Assembly: GCA_900316685.1 (NCBI GenBank)
Contig: ONDS01000010.1
Span: 62,001-126,000, forward strand
Direction: 5' to 3'
DNA: 64,000 bases
Source of the DNA: an uncultured Prevotellaceae bacterium
Lineage (GTDB): Bacteria; Bacteroidota; Bacteroidia; Bacteroidales; Bacteroidaceae
Each line of letters opens with the position of its first letter. Position 1 is the stretch's first letter. Both the position numbers and the translations under genes were made by a program. The notes under the pieces were generated by a model. It did not search any database. It was not told the origin of the DNA and was given only the letters and a program-made list of their open reading frames with translations. This document shows positions 44,149-51,304 of the stretch, one piece after another.

Positions 44149-45168
44149 ATGAAAAAAATCTTCTTTTCTTTGTTGGTGTTTGGCTGTGTCGTCGCTGCCA
44201 ATGCACAGAGTGATGTGATGACTGCCACTCTCATGCACGATGGTGTGGTGAGTGTCTTTTCCGGAGCCAATGCTTTCGTTCAGGCTCACGATGCCGCAAC
44301 CGACGGCGATGTGATATCTCTTTCCTCTGGGTCATTCACTTCCCTGACAATCACTAAGTCGGTGACTGTCTACGGGGCGGGATTCGAGAAAGATCAGGCT
44401 ACGGCAACGGATGTGACGCAGTTGAGGAGCGACCTGATAATTGGGGCTGCCGACCAAACGGTCAGCAACGTGCATATAGAGGGACTTTATATCAATGGGG
44501 GCATCATGCTTAATAATAGTTCGGCAAGGGTGGAGGGCCTATTCATCGGCAAATGTTTCCTTCTCAAGGGAATGACCTTCAATAATGGTGCAACGGCCAA
44601 GAACATGCTGGTTCAGGATTGTGTGATGGATGCGGGAATAACGGCTAATAATACATCTTTGGTGGAAAATGCGTACTTTGGTAATTGTTATATCAAAGGC
44701 AACCTGAAAGACTTTCCTGCCGGTAGCTCGATATTGGTCAACCATTGTATCGTTACTGGTGTGGCAGGGCCTTATACTTGGAAAAACAGTATATTTACCC
44801 ATTATTGGAACCTTTATAATTATGGTGCTTTTGACCAAACTACAGGTGCTACCGTCTATAACTGTGTCATTCGGATGGTTTTTAGTTCAGCTTCCGCGAC
44901 AAATAATTCTTTTGTCGACTGCTATTACAGGGTGGGCATAAGGTTGGATCAGATATTTAGCGATGTGACAGGCACGGACTATAATTATTCGCCCTCTCGT
45001 ACTTTCGAACTTGTCAATCCTGAATGGTTAGGCGACGATGGCACCGAAGTGGGCATCCGAGGCGGCGATGGATGGAGCAAGGCTCCGGCCATTCCCGTGG
45101 TGAAAAGCTTAAGCCTCGATGTGGAGGGCAATGAACTGAAAGTGACCTACGAGGCGGAAGTAAGGTAA
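44149..45168 (+). CDS. Secreted right-handed beta-helix-like protein
   Basis: 339 residues. Signal peptide about 1-19 (VVAANA/Q). A repeat of short turns (VHIEGLYINGGIML, VEGLFIGKCFLLKG, MLVQDCVMDAGI, NAYFGNCYIKGN, VYNCVIRMVF) indicates a right-handed beta-helix of about 9 coils, here without pectinase catalytic residues. It ends in KVTYEAEVR, without the shared C-terminal cassette. TATTTTTG -7 boxes lie at 44099-44106 and 44111-44118. The next gene begins 6 bases after the stop, so the two are co-expressed. Confidence 0.8.
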   Translation: MKKIFFSLLVFGCVVAANAQSDVMTATLMHDGVVSVFSGANAFVQAHDAATDGDVISLSSGSFTSLTITKSVTVYGAGFEKDQATATDVTQLRSDLIIGAADQTVSNVHIEGLYINGGIMLNNSSARVEGLFIGKCFLLKGMTFNNGATAKNMLVQDCVMDAGITANNTSLVENAYFGNCYIKGNLKDFPAGSSILVNHCIVTGVAGPYTWKNSIFTHYWNLYNYGAFDQTTGATVYNCVIRMVFSSASATNNSFVDCYYRVGIRLDQIFSDVTGTDYNYSPSRTFELVNPEWLGDDGTEVGIRGGDGWSKAPAIPVVKSLSLDVEGNELKVTYEAEVR

Positions 45169-45174
45169 AAGAGA

Positions 45175-46434
45175 ATGAAAATGAGACATATCAGGTTTTT
45201 GTTGATGACAATGGCGGTCGTGGCCGTAAATGGGGCGGCGGGACAGCCCTCGTTGACGGAGCGCGTCGGCTGGTTCGACAACGATGTGAGCACGCTGACC
45301 GACATCGGACCGTCGGTGGCTGGCATTGATGTGTCGGGGCTGGCGGCTGGCATGCACTCGCTCACCATGCAGGTGAAGGATTCCCAGGGGAAATGGAGCG
45401 TGCCCGTCACGAAATTCTTCGTCGTAAAACCGGCTAAGGTGGATGCCACGGATATCGTGACGCGTAAGTATTGGATAGACAACGACGTGGACAACCGTAC
45501 CGACCTCCAACCGTCTGTGGCTTCGGTTGACATTTCGGCGCTTCCGGTGGGACTTCATTCGCTGACCATGCACGTGCAGGACAATGCGGGAACGTGGAGC
45601 CTCCCTGCCACGAAATTCTTCATCAAGACGGCCTACTCTCAAAATGATAACGATATAGAGCGATGCATGTACTGGTTTGACGATGACGTGCAAAATGCAC
45701 GGGTCGTAGAACCGGCGGAGGCTTCGGGCATTGTCGATGTCGAGGTGACGGGCCTTGATGCGGGAAAACATATCCTCTACTGGCGAGTGGGCGACTTCAA
45801 AGGGGTGTGGAGTGAACATGTGTATAGTGGCCTCTTCAACTATGTAGTGCCTTCGTCGGGACTGGGTACTTTCAGCGCCGATATGAGTCTGGCTCTGCCG
45901 GAAGGACTGGACGCTTATTATACTTCCAGCGAACTGAACTACGCCAACGGAGGACGTCTCTTCGTAAAAGTGAGACCTCTTGACGCTAAGGTCATACCCG
46001 CACAGACGGGTGTCGTGCTCAACGGGACGGGCGGCGATACGTTCATCTTGGTGCAGACCGACGAACAGGCTGACCTCTACGAGGATAATACGCTCGTGCC
46101 GGTGGTCGAGCCTACGCATGTCGAACCCGTAGAGGGCGACTTCACCAACTTCATGCTCAAGAGTGGTAAGTTCATCAGGATTGCCGAAGCAAACCCGACT
46201 TCGACCATGCCTGCCAACAGGGCTTATCTGCAACTGCCAACGGATGCGCTGAACATGGAGGCGGCAGCTAATGGCATTTACATCCTGTGGGATTCGTCGC
46301 AAACCACCGGCATTGGCGACGATCCTTTCCAATTGTCCTCAGACAATGTGTATTACGATTTGCAGGGACGGCGTGTGGTATCTCCTAAGCATGGAGTGTA
46401 TATCACTCGTGGCAAGAAAGTGGTGGTGAAATGA
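45175..46434 (+). CDS. Secreted repeat protein with C-terminal sorting-like cassette
   Basis: 419 residues. Signal peptide about 1-23. Three repeats of about 75 residues follow, each starting with WF/WI-DNDV and running PSVA..D(V/I)S.LP.GLHSLTM.V.D..G.WS.P.TKFF (about 27-90, 95-163 and 170-240). A more compact beta domain of about 130 residues comes next, then the cassette VYYDLQGRRVVSPKHGVYIT. The repeats resemble surface or adhesion modules rather than an enzyme. It is in one operon with the beta-helix protein and probably under the kelch-AraC regulator upstream. Confidence 0.82.
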   Translation: MKMRHIRFLLMTMAVVAVNGAAGQPSLTERVGWFDNDVSTLTDIGPSVAGIDVSGLAAGMHSLTMQVKDSQGKWSVPVTKFFVVKPAKVDATDIVTRKYWIDNDVDNRTDLQPSVASVDISALPVGLHSLTMHVQDNAGTWSLPATKFFIKTAYSQNDNDIERCMYWFDDDVQNARVVEPAEASGIVDVEVTGLDAGKHILYWRVGDFKGVWSEHVYSGLFNYVVPSSGLGTFSADMSLALPEGLDAYYTSSELNYANGGRLFVKVRPLDAKVIPAQTGVVLNGTGGDTFILVQTDEQADLYEDNTLVPVVEPTHVEPVEGDFTNFMLKSGKFIRIAEANPTSTMPANRAYLQLPTDALNMEAAANGIYILWDSSQTTGIGDDPFQLSSDNVYYDLQGRRVVSPKHGVYITRGKKVVVK

Positions 46435-46839
46435 ATAATTACTCATGCTGCAAGCCCGCTTACCACCCCCTATGCCTAAAGAGGGCGGGTTTCATGAGAA
46501 TGCTTCGTAAAACGTGGAAAAATGAAACAGAAACAAGTATATATACGACCTTTGACGAAATACTGCCCCTTGATGGGGGAGGGACCTTTGCTCTACTTCA
46601 CCAGCATTGAAGTGAATACTGTTGAAGAGGGTAATCAGGAAGAGGCTGAAACCAATCAGGCCCTCTTCCAATTCGAAGATCAAGGCATTATTCTTCAATG
46701 GGATGACCCTTGGCGCAAACCATGGTGATGTCGCTATTGGGACGGTGTCAGCACATCCTATCGCAAGGATGTGCCCATCGGGAATAATGCCTGTCTCTAA
46801 GCCAGTCCTCTCCTTCTTGGGGAAGTTGGAAGTGGGCTC
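46435..46839. other. Intergenic remnant region
   Basis: A weak hairpin with arms AGCCCGC / GGCGGGTTT lies at 46450-46492. A 68-codon open frame at 46522-46728 has no promoter or recognised domain. The segment around 46730-46800 resembles the end of the thioesterase gene (28-bp repeat at 46754-46781, giving SYRKDVPIG in one frame), so it may be a remnant of a second thioesterase copy. Confidence 0.5.
46754..46781. repeat. 28-bp direct repeat, copy 2
   Basis: Identical to 42145-42172 except one base (cgaaagg / cgcaagg). The two copies bracket the regulator and the two secreted protein genes (4.6 kb). Confidence 0.9.
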
Positions 46840-47439
46840 TCAGCGACTGAACCGACGGCCGTTCCACTTCAGCGTCGTCTGCCGTTTCCCTCCGTTGTCA
46901 TCCCACTTCGTCTTGATGATGTCCTTGCCTTGGCGAGGCAACGTGTAGGTGGTGTTCATATATTCCACGTCAAAGCCGGGAGCATCACACATACGCATCT
47001 TCTTCGTGGCGTTGTTGTAGCGGAAGAAATCCAATCCGTCGTATTGGCCCATCAATGGCTTGCCGTTCTCATATGACCAGTGGCTGTAGGCGAACAGCTT
47101 GTGCTTGCCGTCGGACTCGTTCCAGTAGCACATCTCCACACGCAACACGAAGTTGTCGTAGGCCCATTCAAAGAGAATGTAGCCGTTCTTCTCGTCTACC
47201 GTGAGCGTCGCCCGTTCAACCTGTGGCTGTCCCTGGCGGTAGCGCAGCAGGGCATTGTATACACCGGAGAAAGCTTCTCTGTCGCACTCGTCCGCCTCCC
47301 TGTCTAACCAGGAGAGATAGGCCCAGGCGAAGTCCGTCACGGTGGGGCGCGCCCCTTGGTAACTCACGCGGATGTCTTCCTGCGCCGCAACGATCAGTGC
47401 GCAGCAGGCAAAGAGCAATGTCAATGTGATTCTTTTCAT
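46840..47439 (-). CDS. Secreted protein of unknown function
   Basis: 199 residues. Signal peptide about 1-20 (ALIVAAQ). The mature part is mixed alpha/beta with a Trp/Tyr-rich middle (ILFEWAYDNFVLRVEMCYWN) and a basic C-terminus (KTKWDDNGGKRQTTLKWNGR). No family is recognised. A TACCTTTG -7 box is present on the minus strand at 47473-47480. A single-gene unit in the accessory island. Confidence 0.7.
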   Translation of the reverse strand: MKRITLTLLFACCALIVAAQEDIRVSYQGARPTVTDFAWAYLSWLDREADECDREAFSGVYNALLRYRQGQPQVERATLTVDEKNGYILFEWAYDNFVLRVEMCYWNESDGKHKLFAYSHWSYENGKPLMGQYDGLDFFRYNNATKKMRMCDAPGFDVEYMNTTYTLPRQGKDIIKTKWDDNGGKRQTTLKWNGRRFSR

Positions 47440-47661
47440 ATCGATAGTTTTTTTATATAGTTAATCTTTTTGCAAAGGTAATACTTCCTTTCCGAATTTC
47501 CAAGATTTTCCCTTTTTTTCTCCCCCTTTTTCCGCCCTTTTTCCCGCCTTTTTCCCGAGGCTGTTAAACCGTTAGGCCAAAGAATATATAAAGATGCGTT
47601 TATCAGGAATGGGAAAGGAATATAATCCGGTTAAACCAAGACAGGACAGGAAACAATCTGT

Positions 47662-47727
47662 GTAGGGGCGGGCTTGTCCAGCCCGACAACGAGGTATATA
47701 AGACGGGCAAGACAAGCATGCCCCTAC
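47662..47727. repeat. 66-bp element with GTAGGGGC...GCCCCTAC inverted ends
   Basis: GTAGGGGCGGGCTTGTC and GACAAGCATGCCCCTAC match as inverted repeats at 15 of 17 positions. Half-elements occur at 2090-2118 and 3983-4010. Confidence 0.8.
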
Positions 47728-47906
47728 AGCGGTGGAAAACGGTGGGATGGAGGACAGACGCGGAGAGTGGCCTATAGGCCGCGTGGGCGGGCACGACGGC
47801 ACCACCCCTACGCTATTGAAGGGGCAGACATATAGTCAGCACCTCTACATGTGGTCGCTAGCAGGCAAACCCGTCCTCCCCCTACAGGGGGAGTTAGAGG
47901 GGGTCA

Positions 47907-47943
47907 TGTTTTAATCGACCTTTTTTTTGAGGCTGTTACCCCC
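47907..47943. repeat. Divergent copy of the 33-34 bp GTTTTAATCG repeat
   Basis: Shares GTTTTAATCG-CC and the long T run with the copies at 48559 and 48915; the right end differs (gaggctgttaccc). It lies 12 bases beyond the stop of the gene at 47955. Confidence 0.55.
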
Positions 47944-47954
47944 CTTTTTTAACC

Positions 47955-48464
47955 TTAATACCAACCACTATAAGAAACGCCGTTAACGGAAAAACTGAAT
48001 GGGTGTACATCTGCGTTGAACCTTTTTGGTCTGTTTGGGTTTCCCACCAACCCAACGGAATAACTGTTTTTATAGCCGTCTTTAACAAGGTGATAATTAC
48101 CATATGCCCAAAAGTCATATTCTTCAATGCCCTTGAGTTTTTTGGGCATTGACTTTTTTTTGCGCCATGTAAACAATACATTTAACATTGTATCTACTTC
48201 ACGACCTATTTCTACCACAACGTCAACCATTGAGTCATCAGTTATATTTTTGGCCTTTAGGTGTTTGTAAACCTCATTATATGGTGGTATGCCATATATT
48301 TTAACCACGGTAGTGTCATAGGTAACTTTAATATCGGTGTTATAGCCTATTTTTTGGACATACGCCCATGTTTTTTCAATACCTTCCTCAAATGGGGTGT
48401 TTTCCACTTGTGCCATAGCGAAAAGTGGAATCATTGCTATAATTATAGTAATTATTTTCTTCAT
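47955..48464 (-). CDS. Secreted protein of unknown function
   Basis: 169 residues. Signal peptide about 1-19 (MKKIITIIIAMIPLFAMAQ). The mature part is about 150 residues, charged, with a conserved-looking VVKIYGIPPYNEVYKHLKA segment and a basic C-terminus ending in VSYSGWY. The codon use is AT-rich, unlike the trp genes nearby. No family is recognised. It lies between two copies of the 33-34 bp repeat. Confidence 0.65.
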   Translation of the reverse strand: MKKIITIIIAMIPLFAMAQVENTPFEEGIEKTWAYVQKIGYNTDIKVTYDTTVVKIYGIPPYNEVYKHLKAKNITDDSMVDVVVEIGREVDTMLNVLFTWRKKKSMPKKLKGIEEYDFWAYGNYHLVKDGYKNSYSVGLVGNPNRPKRFNADVHPFSFSVNGVSYSGWY

Positions 48465-48558
48465 AAAGCATTCAGTATTAATTTCTTATTTCTTTTTCCA
48501 TTCGCAATTGTGGTGCGGTTTCCAAAAAGTCCCTGATTTTTGAGGTTTATTTCATTTT

Positions 48559-48591
48559 GTTTTAATCGCCCCTTTTTTAAGCAATTAAACC
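48559..48591. repeat. 33-34 bp imperfect palindrome, copy 1, at the break in cas12a
   Basis: Begins GTTTTAATCGCCCC, then six T, then AAGCAATTAAACC. The ends are near-complementary over 11 bases (one mismatch, one G-T). On the minus strand it begins at the base where the Cas12a homology stops and supplies the last four codons and stop of the fragment. Confidence 0.85.
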
Positions 48592-48756
48592 ATGGTAACG
48601 GTCTATTATTATTTTCATTATTATATAACTCTCTGCTCTCTGTTCATCTTGAACAATCAACCCTAATTGTTCTATAATATGCTTAGAGCGTTCATCAGGG
48701 ACAAGTTCGAAACGCAATGTCTTTGATAATTGGTATAGGTTAGTAAATCGTTTCAT
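48577..48756 (-). pseudogene. Truncated cas12a (N-terminal 55 residues only)
   Basis: The ATG at 48756 starts MKRFTNLYQLSKTLRFEL, followed by GLIVQDEQRAESY and IIIDRYH, which is the start of Cas12a (Cpf1) in Prevotella and related bacteria: F.NLY.LSKTLRFEL.P...T...I...GL...DE.RA.SY...K.IIDRYH. An intact Cas12a has about 1200-1300 residues; here the frame ends after 59 codons with GLIA encoded by a 33-bp repeat. RuvC and Nuc domains, cas4, cas1, cas2 and a CRISPR array are all absent from the window. A TATATTTG -7 box lies at 48817-48824 upstream, so the start still has a promoter-like site. I recognise this from family memory, not from a search. Confidence 0.8.
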
Positions 48757-49216
48757 TTTATATGACATTATTAATTGTAAATATATTAAATTCTTTATTC
48801 TGAGGATTATAATACGCAAATATAATCGCAGGATGTTCCAAATCATGGGACACCTACTTTTTTTTAAGATTTTTTCAGAAATAAGGAAAAGGGGAGAATA
48901 AAGCAATTTATATAGTTTTAATCGCCCCTTTTTTTAAGCAATTAAACCTTTTAGGTCGTATTGCATTGATGTAAAAGACAGTTATAATTGATTTGTTTCA
49001 AAAAAAAGAAGAACTTTTTCAGCTTTCTCTTGTTTCCTACCATTTTTATTCGTAATATGGAAACGGGGGATAAAGAGGACAACGCATTTCATAGTATGAA
49101 TAGAAAACGTTCAAAAAATGTGGTTTATGGAAAACGTGACGATGTGGAATTCTTCTGATGATAGATAGCTGAAATAATAATTTTTCAATCAAAACCGCAA
49201 AAAAACTTACAATTTA
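48757..49216. other. AT-rich intergenic region between the cas12a fragment and trp
   Basis: It holds the cas12a -7 box (48817-48824, minus), the second 34-bp repeat (48915-48948) and then a low-complexity region. No other gene is supported. Confidence 0.55.
48915..48948. repeat. 33-34 bp imperfect palindrome, copy 2
   Basis: Identical to the copy at 48559 except for one extra T in the T run. Both are in the same orientation and bracket the cas12a fragment as direct repeats 323 bases apart. Confidence 0.9.
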
Positions 49217-49247
49217 TTTGCAGATTCAAAAAATTGCTTTAACTTTG
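49217..49247 (+). promoter_or_regulatory. Consensus promoter of the trp operon
   Basis: TTTG (49217-49220), exactly 19 bases, TAACTTTG (49240-49247); the leader peptide starts 25 bases later. Confidence 0.9.
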
Positions 49248-49272
49248 CACCCAAACAATAAAATTCAAGGAA

Positions 49273-49332
49273 ATGAGAAAGAACAATAATGCATGGTGGT
49301 GGCGCTGCTCAAGATCCAAAAGTCGTGAGTAA
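49273..49332 (+). CDS. trpL: trp leader peptide
   Basis: 19 codons: MRKNNNAWWWRCSRSKSRE, with three consecutive Trp codons (49294-49302), stop at 49330-49332. It is followed 29 bases later by a terminator hairpin, and then by trpD. Ribosome stalling at the Trp codons when charged tRNA-Trp is scarce would signal the attenuator. Too short for gene finders; called from the Trp run and context. Confidence 0.92.
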   Translation: MRKNNNAWWWRCSRSKSRE

Positions 49333-49396
49333 CCTCGCCGTGTGCTATTGATTACACCATAAGGCCTGCCGTTCTTACGACAGGCCTGTTTTTTTG
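49322..49396 (+). promoter_or_regulatory. trp transcription attenuator
   Basis: Terminator: AGGCCTG (49362-49368) pairs with CAGGCCT (49381-49387), then a run of seven T (49389-49395). Antiterminator: GTCGTGAGTAAC (49322-49333) can pair with GTTCTTACGAC (49371-49381), 11 pairs with one bulge, and would occupy the terminator loop and the first base of its right arm. A ribosome at the leader stop codon (49330-49332) would cover the first partner and allow termination; one stalled at the Trp codons would leave it free. Confidence 0.85.
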
Positions 49397-49431
49397 AAAC
49401 CTGATTATATTATAAATTAAGGAGATCATTT

Positions 49432-50436
49432 ATGAAAATGAAAGACATTTTGGGCAGGATTCTCAACCAAGAGAAACTGCAACGGGAAGAGACAAGGGAA
49501 ATACTCCTCGCCATCACTAAAGGCGAGATTCCCGACGAACAAATCGCAGCACTGCTCACCGCCATACAGATGAGGGGCATCACCGTCGATGAGTTGCTGG
49601 GCTTCCGCGACGGCATACTCGAAACAGGAGTGCCGGCCATCCTCAGCGCCGACCGCTACATCGATGTGGTGGGCACGGGGGGGGACCGCAAAAACACCTT
49701 CAACATCTCTACCACATCGTGCTTCGTCATCGCCGGGGCGGGATACAAGGTGGCAAAACATGGCAATTATGCCGCCACGTCCACCAGTGGGGCTTCAAAC
49801 GTCATACAGCAGCATGGGGTGAAGTTCACGGCGGACATCGACCAATTGAACCGCTCGCTCGATGAGTGTGGCATCGTCTACCTGCATGCACAACTCTTCG
49901 CCAAGGCTATGAAGTTCGTGGGACACATCAGGAAGGCGTTGCAGTTCCCTACGTTCTTCAACTTGCTCGGTCCGCTGGTCAATCCAGCACAACCCAAATG
50001 CCAACTCCTCGGGGTGGCCAATCTCGACCAGATGCGTCTATATAATAATGTATACCAAAAAATCGGCATCGACTATGGCATCGTCAACAGCATCGATGGC
50101 TACGATGAGATTTCGCTGACGGGCGACTTCAAGGTCACGACAAATCATTATGAGAGGGTGTTCTCGCCTCAGCAACTGGGTTTCGACATCGCCAAACCTG
50201 AGGAACTGGTGGCCGGGGCCAACGAAGAACAGGCGGCGGCCATCTTCGACAGCGTGCTGGAAAACAGATGCCTGCCGGCGCAGAAAAACATCGTTCTCGC
50301 CAATGCGGCCTTCGCAATACAGGTGCTCGAAGGGGGTGAAAAACCGATAGAGGAATGTATCGACATCGCACGTATTTCCATCGAGAGTGGCAGCGCGCTC
50401 AATGTGTTCAGGAAATTTGTGGAAATAAATTCATGA
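49432..50436 (+). CDS. trpD: Anthranilate phosphoribosyltransferase
   Basis: 334 residues. The phosphoribosyl-diphosphate site GTGGD is at residues 81-85, followed by NISTTSCFVIAGAGYKVAKHGN and the conserved R.ALQFPTFFNLLGPLVNPA segment. It couples anthranilate with phosphoribosyl diphosphate (second step of tryptophan synthesis). First enzyme gene after the attenuator. It overlaps nothing; the next start codon follows 1 base after its stop, consistent with translational coupling. Confidence 0.96.
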   Translation: MKMKDILGRILNQEKLQREETREILLAITKGEIPDEQIAALLTAIQMRGITVDELLGFRDGILETGVPAILSADRYIDVVGTGGDRKNTFNISTTSCFVIAGAGYKVAKHGNYAATSTSGASNVIQQHGVKFTADIDQLNRSLDECGIVYLHAQLFAKAMKFVGHIRKALQFPTFFNLLGPLVNPAQPKCQLLGVANLDQMRLYNNVYQKIGIDYGIVNSIDGYDEISLTGDFKVTTNHYERVFSPQQLGFDIAKPEELVAGANEEQAAAIFDSVLENRCLPAQKNIVLANAAFAIQVLEGGEKPIEECIDIARISIESGSALNVFRKFVEINS

Positions 50437-50437
50437 T

Positions 50438-51235
50438 ATGGCTGACATTCTCAAACAAATAGTGGCTTGCAAACGAATCGAACTGAAACGTTTCAAGGAG
50501 CGTCGCCCCTTCTATGTCCTGCAGCGGATGGTGGAAAGCATGATGGATGATATTAGGGTGCCTTCCATGTGTCAGGCACTGCTCAATTCGCCTATGGGCA
50601 TCATCGCTGAATATAAAAGGCGCTCGCCTTCGAAAGGATGGATCAACGAACAGGCACAACCCGAGGTGGTGCCCTTGGCTTACCAAGACAACGGGGCGGC
50701 GGCCATCAGCATCCTCACCGATGAATATTTCTTCGGCGGGAAGGATGAGTTCATCGACAAGGCAAGGAAAGCTGGGGTCTCGGCGCCCATACTCTATAAA
50801 AATTTCGTCATTGACGAATACCAAATCTATCAGGCTCGGCTCTGTGGGGCTTCGGCGGTGCTGCTCATAGCCGCCGACCTCTCCTTGCGCCAATGTGCGC
50901 GTCTTATCAGGGTGGCGCACCAACTGCAACTGGAGGTGCTCCTGGAGATGCATGGAGAGAAAGAACTAAGATATGCGGAACTGGATGCTGACATGCTCGG
51001 CATCAACAACAGAAACCTGGGCTCATTCGTCACCGATGTGGAAAACTCGTTCCGTATGGCCCAAAAACTGCCGAAAGGGAAATGCTGGGTCAGCGAGAGT
51101 GGCATATCTAATCCCGAGGTGGTAAGTCAACTGCGGGAAGCGGGATTCCGCGGATTCCTCATCGGCGAGAATTTCATGAAAACGGACAACCCGGGCAAAG
51201 CCCTGTCCCAATTCATCCGGCAAATCGCCAAATAG
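50438..51235 (+). CDS. trpC: Indole-3-glycerol-phosphate synthase
   Basis: 265 residues, TIM barrel. The conserved IIAEYKRRSPSKGWI (catalytic Lys), ISILTDEYFFGGKDEFI, LYKNFVIDEYQIYQARLCGASAVLLI (catalytic Lys), LEMHGE and GINNRNLGSF / WVSESGI motifs are all present in order. It converts carboxyphenylaminodeoxyribulose-5-phosphate to indole-3-glycerol phosphate. The stop codon is followed by about 70 bases of ctataatccctat-type low-complexity sequence before trpA. Confidence 0.96.
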   Translation: MADILKQIVACKRIELKRFKERRPFYVLQRMVESMMDDIRVPSMCQALLNSPMGIIAEYKRRSPSKGWINEQAQPEVVPLAYQDNGAAAISILTDEYFFGGKDEFIDKARKAGVSAPILYKNFVIDEYQIYQARLCGASAVLLIAADLSLRQCARLIRVAHQLQLEVLLEMHGEKELRYAELDADMLGINNRNLGSFVTDVENSFRMAQKLPKGKCWVSESGISNPEVVSQLREAGFRGFLIGENFMKTDNPGKALSQFIRQIAK

Positions 51236-51304
51236 TTCCTATCCCCCTATAATATCTATATTCTCTATAGCTTCTATAAACCCCTATAAATCCCTATAAT
51301 CCCT

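Larger units (their letters stand above)
47440..47954. other. Intergenic region with miniature inverted-repeat elements
   Basis: Holds the promoter of the minus-strand gene (47473-47480), a C/T-rich tract, a 66-bp element with 17-bp inverted ends (47662-47727), a further GCGGGCAC..CCCCTAC half at about 47787-47812, and a divergent copy of the 33-bp repeat at 47907-47943. No gene is seen. Confidence 0.6.

Noticed and set aside
46522-46728. 68-codon plus-strand ORF
   Set aside because: No promoter, domain or coding bias; overlapping minus-strand frame equally open. Treated as intergenic remnant.
48559-48948. 33-34 bp repeats as a Cas12a CRISPR array or integron attC sites
   Set aside because: Only two good copies 323 bases apart; no AATTTCTAC..GTAGAT hairpin typical of Cas12a repeats; the ends do not fit the attC RYYYAAC / GTTRRRY boxes and no integrase is present.
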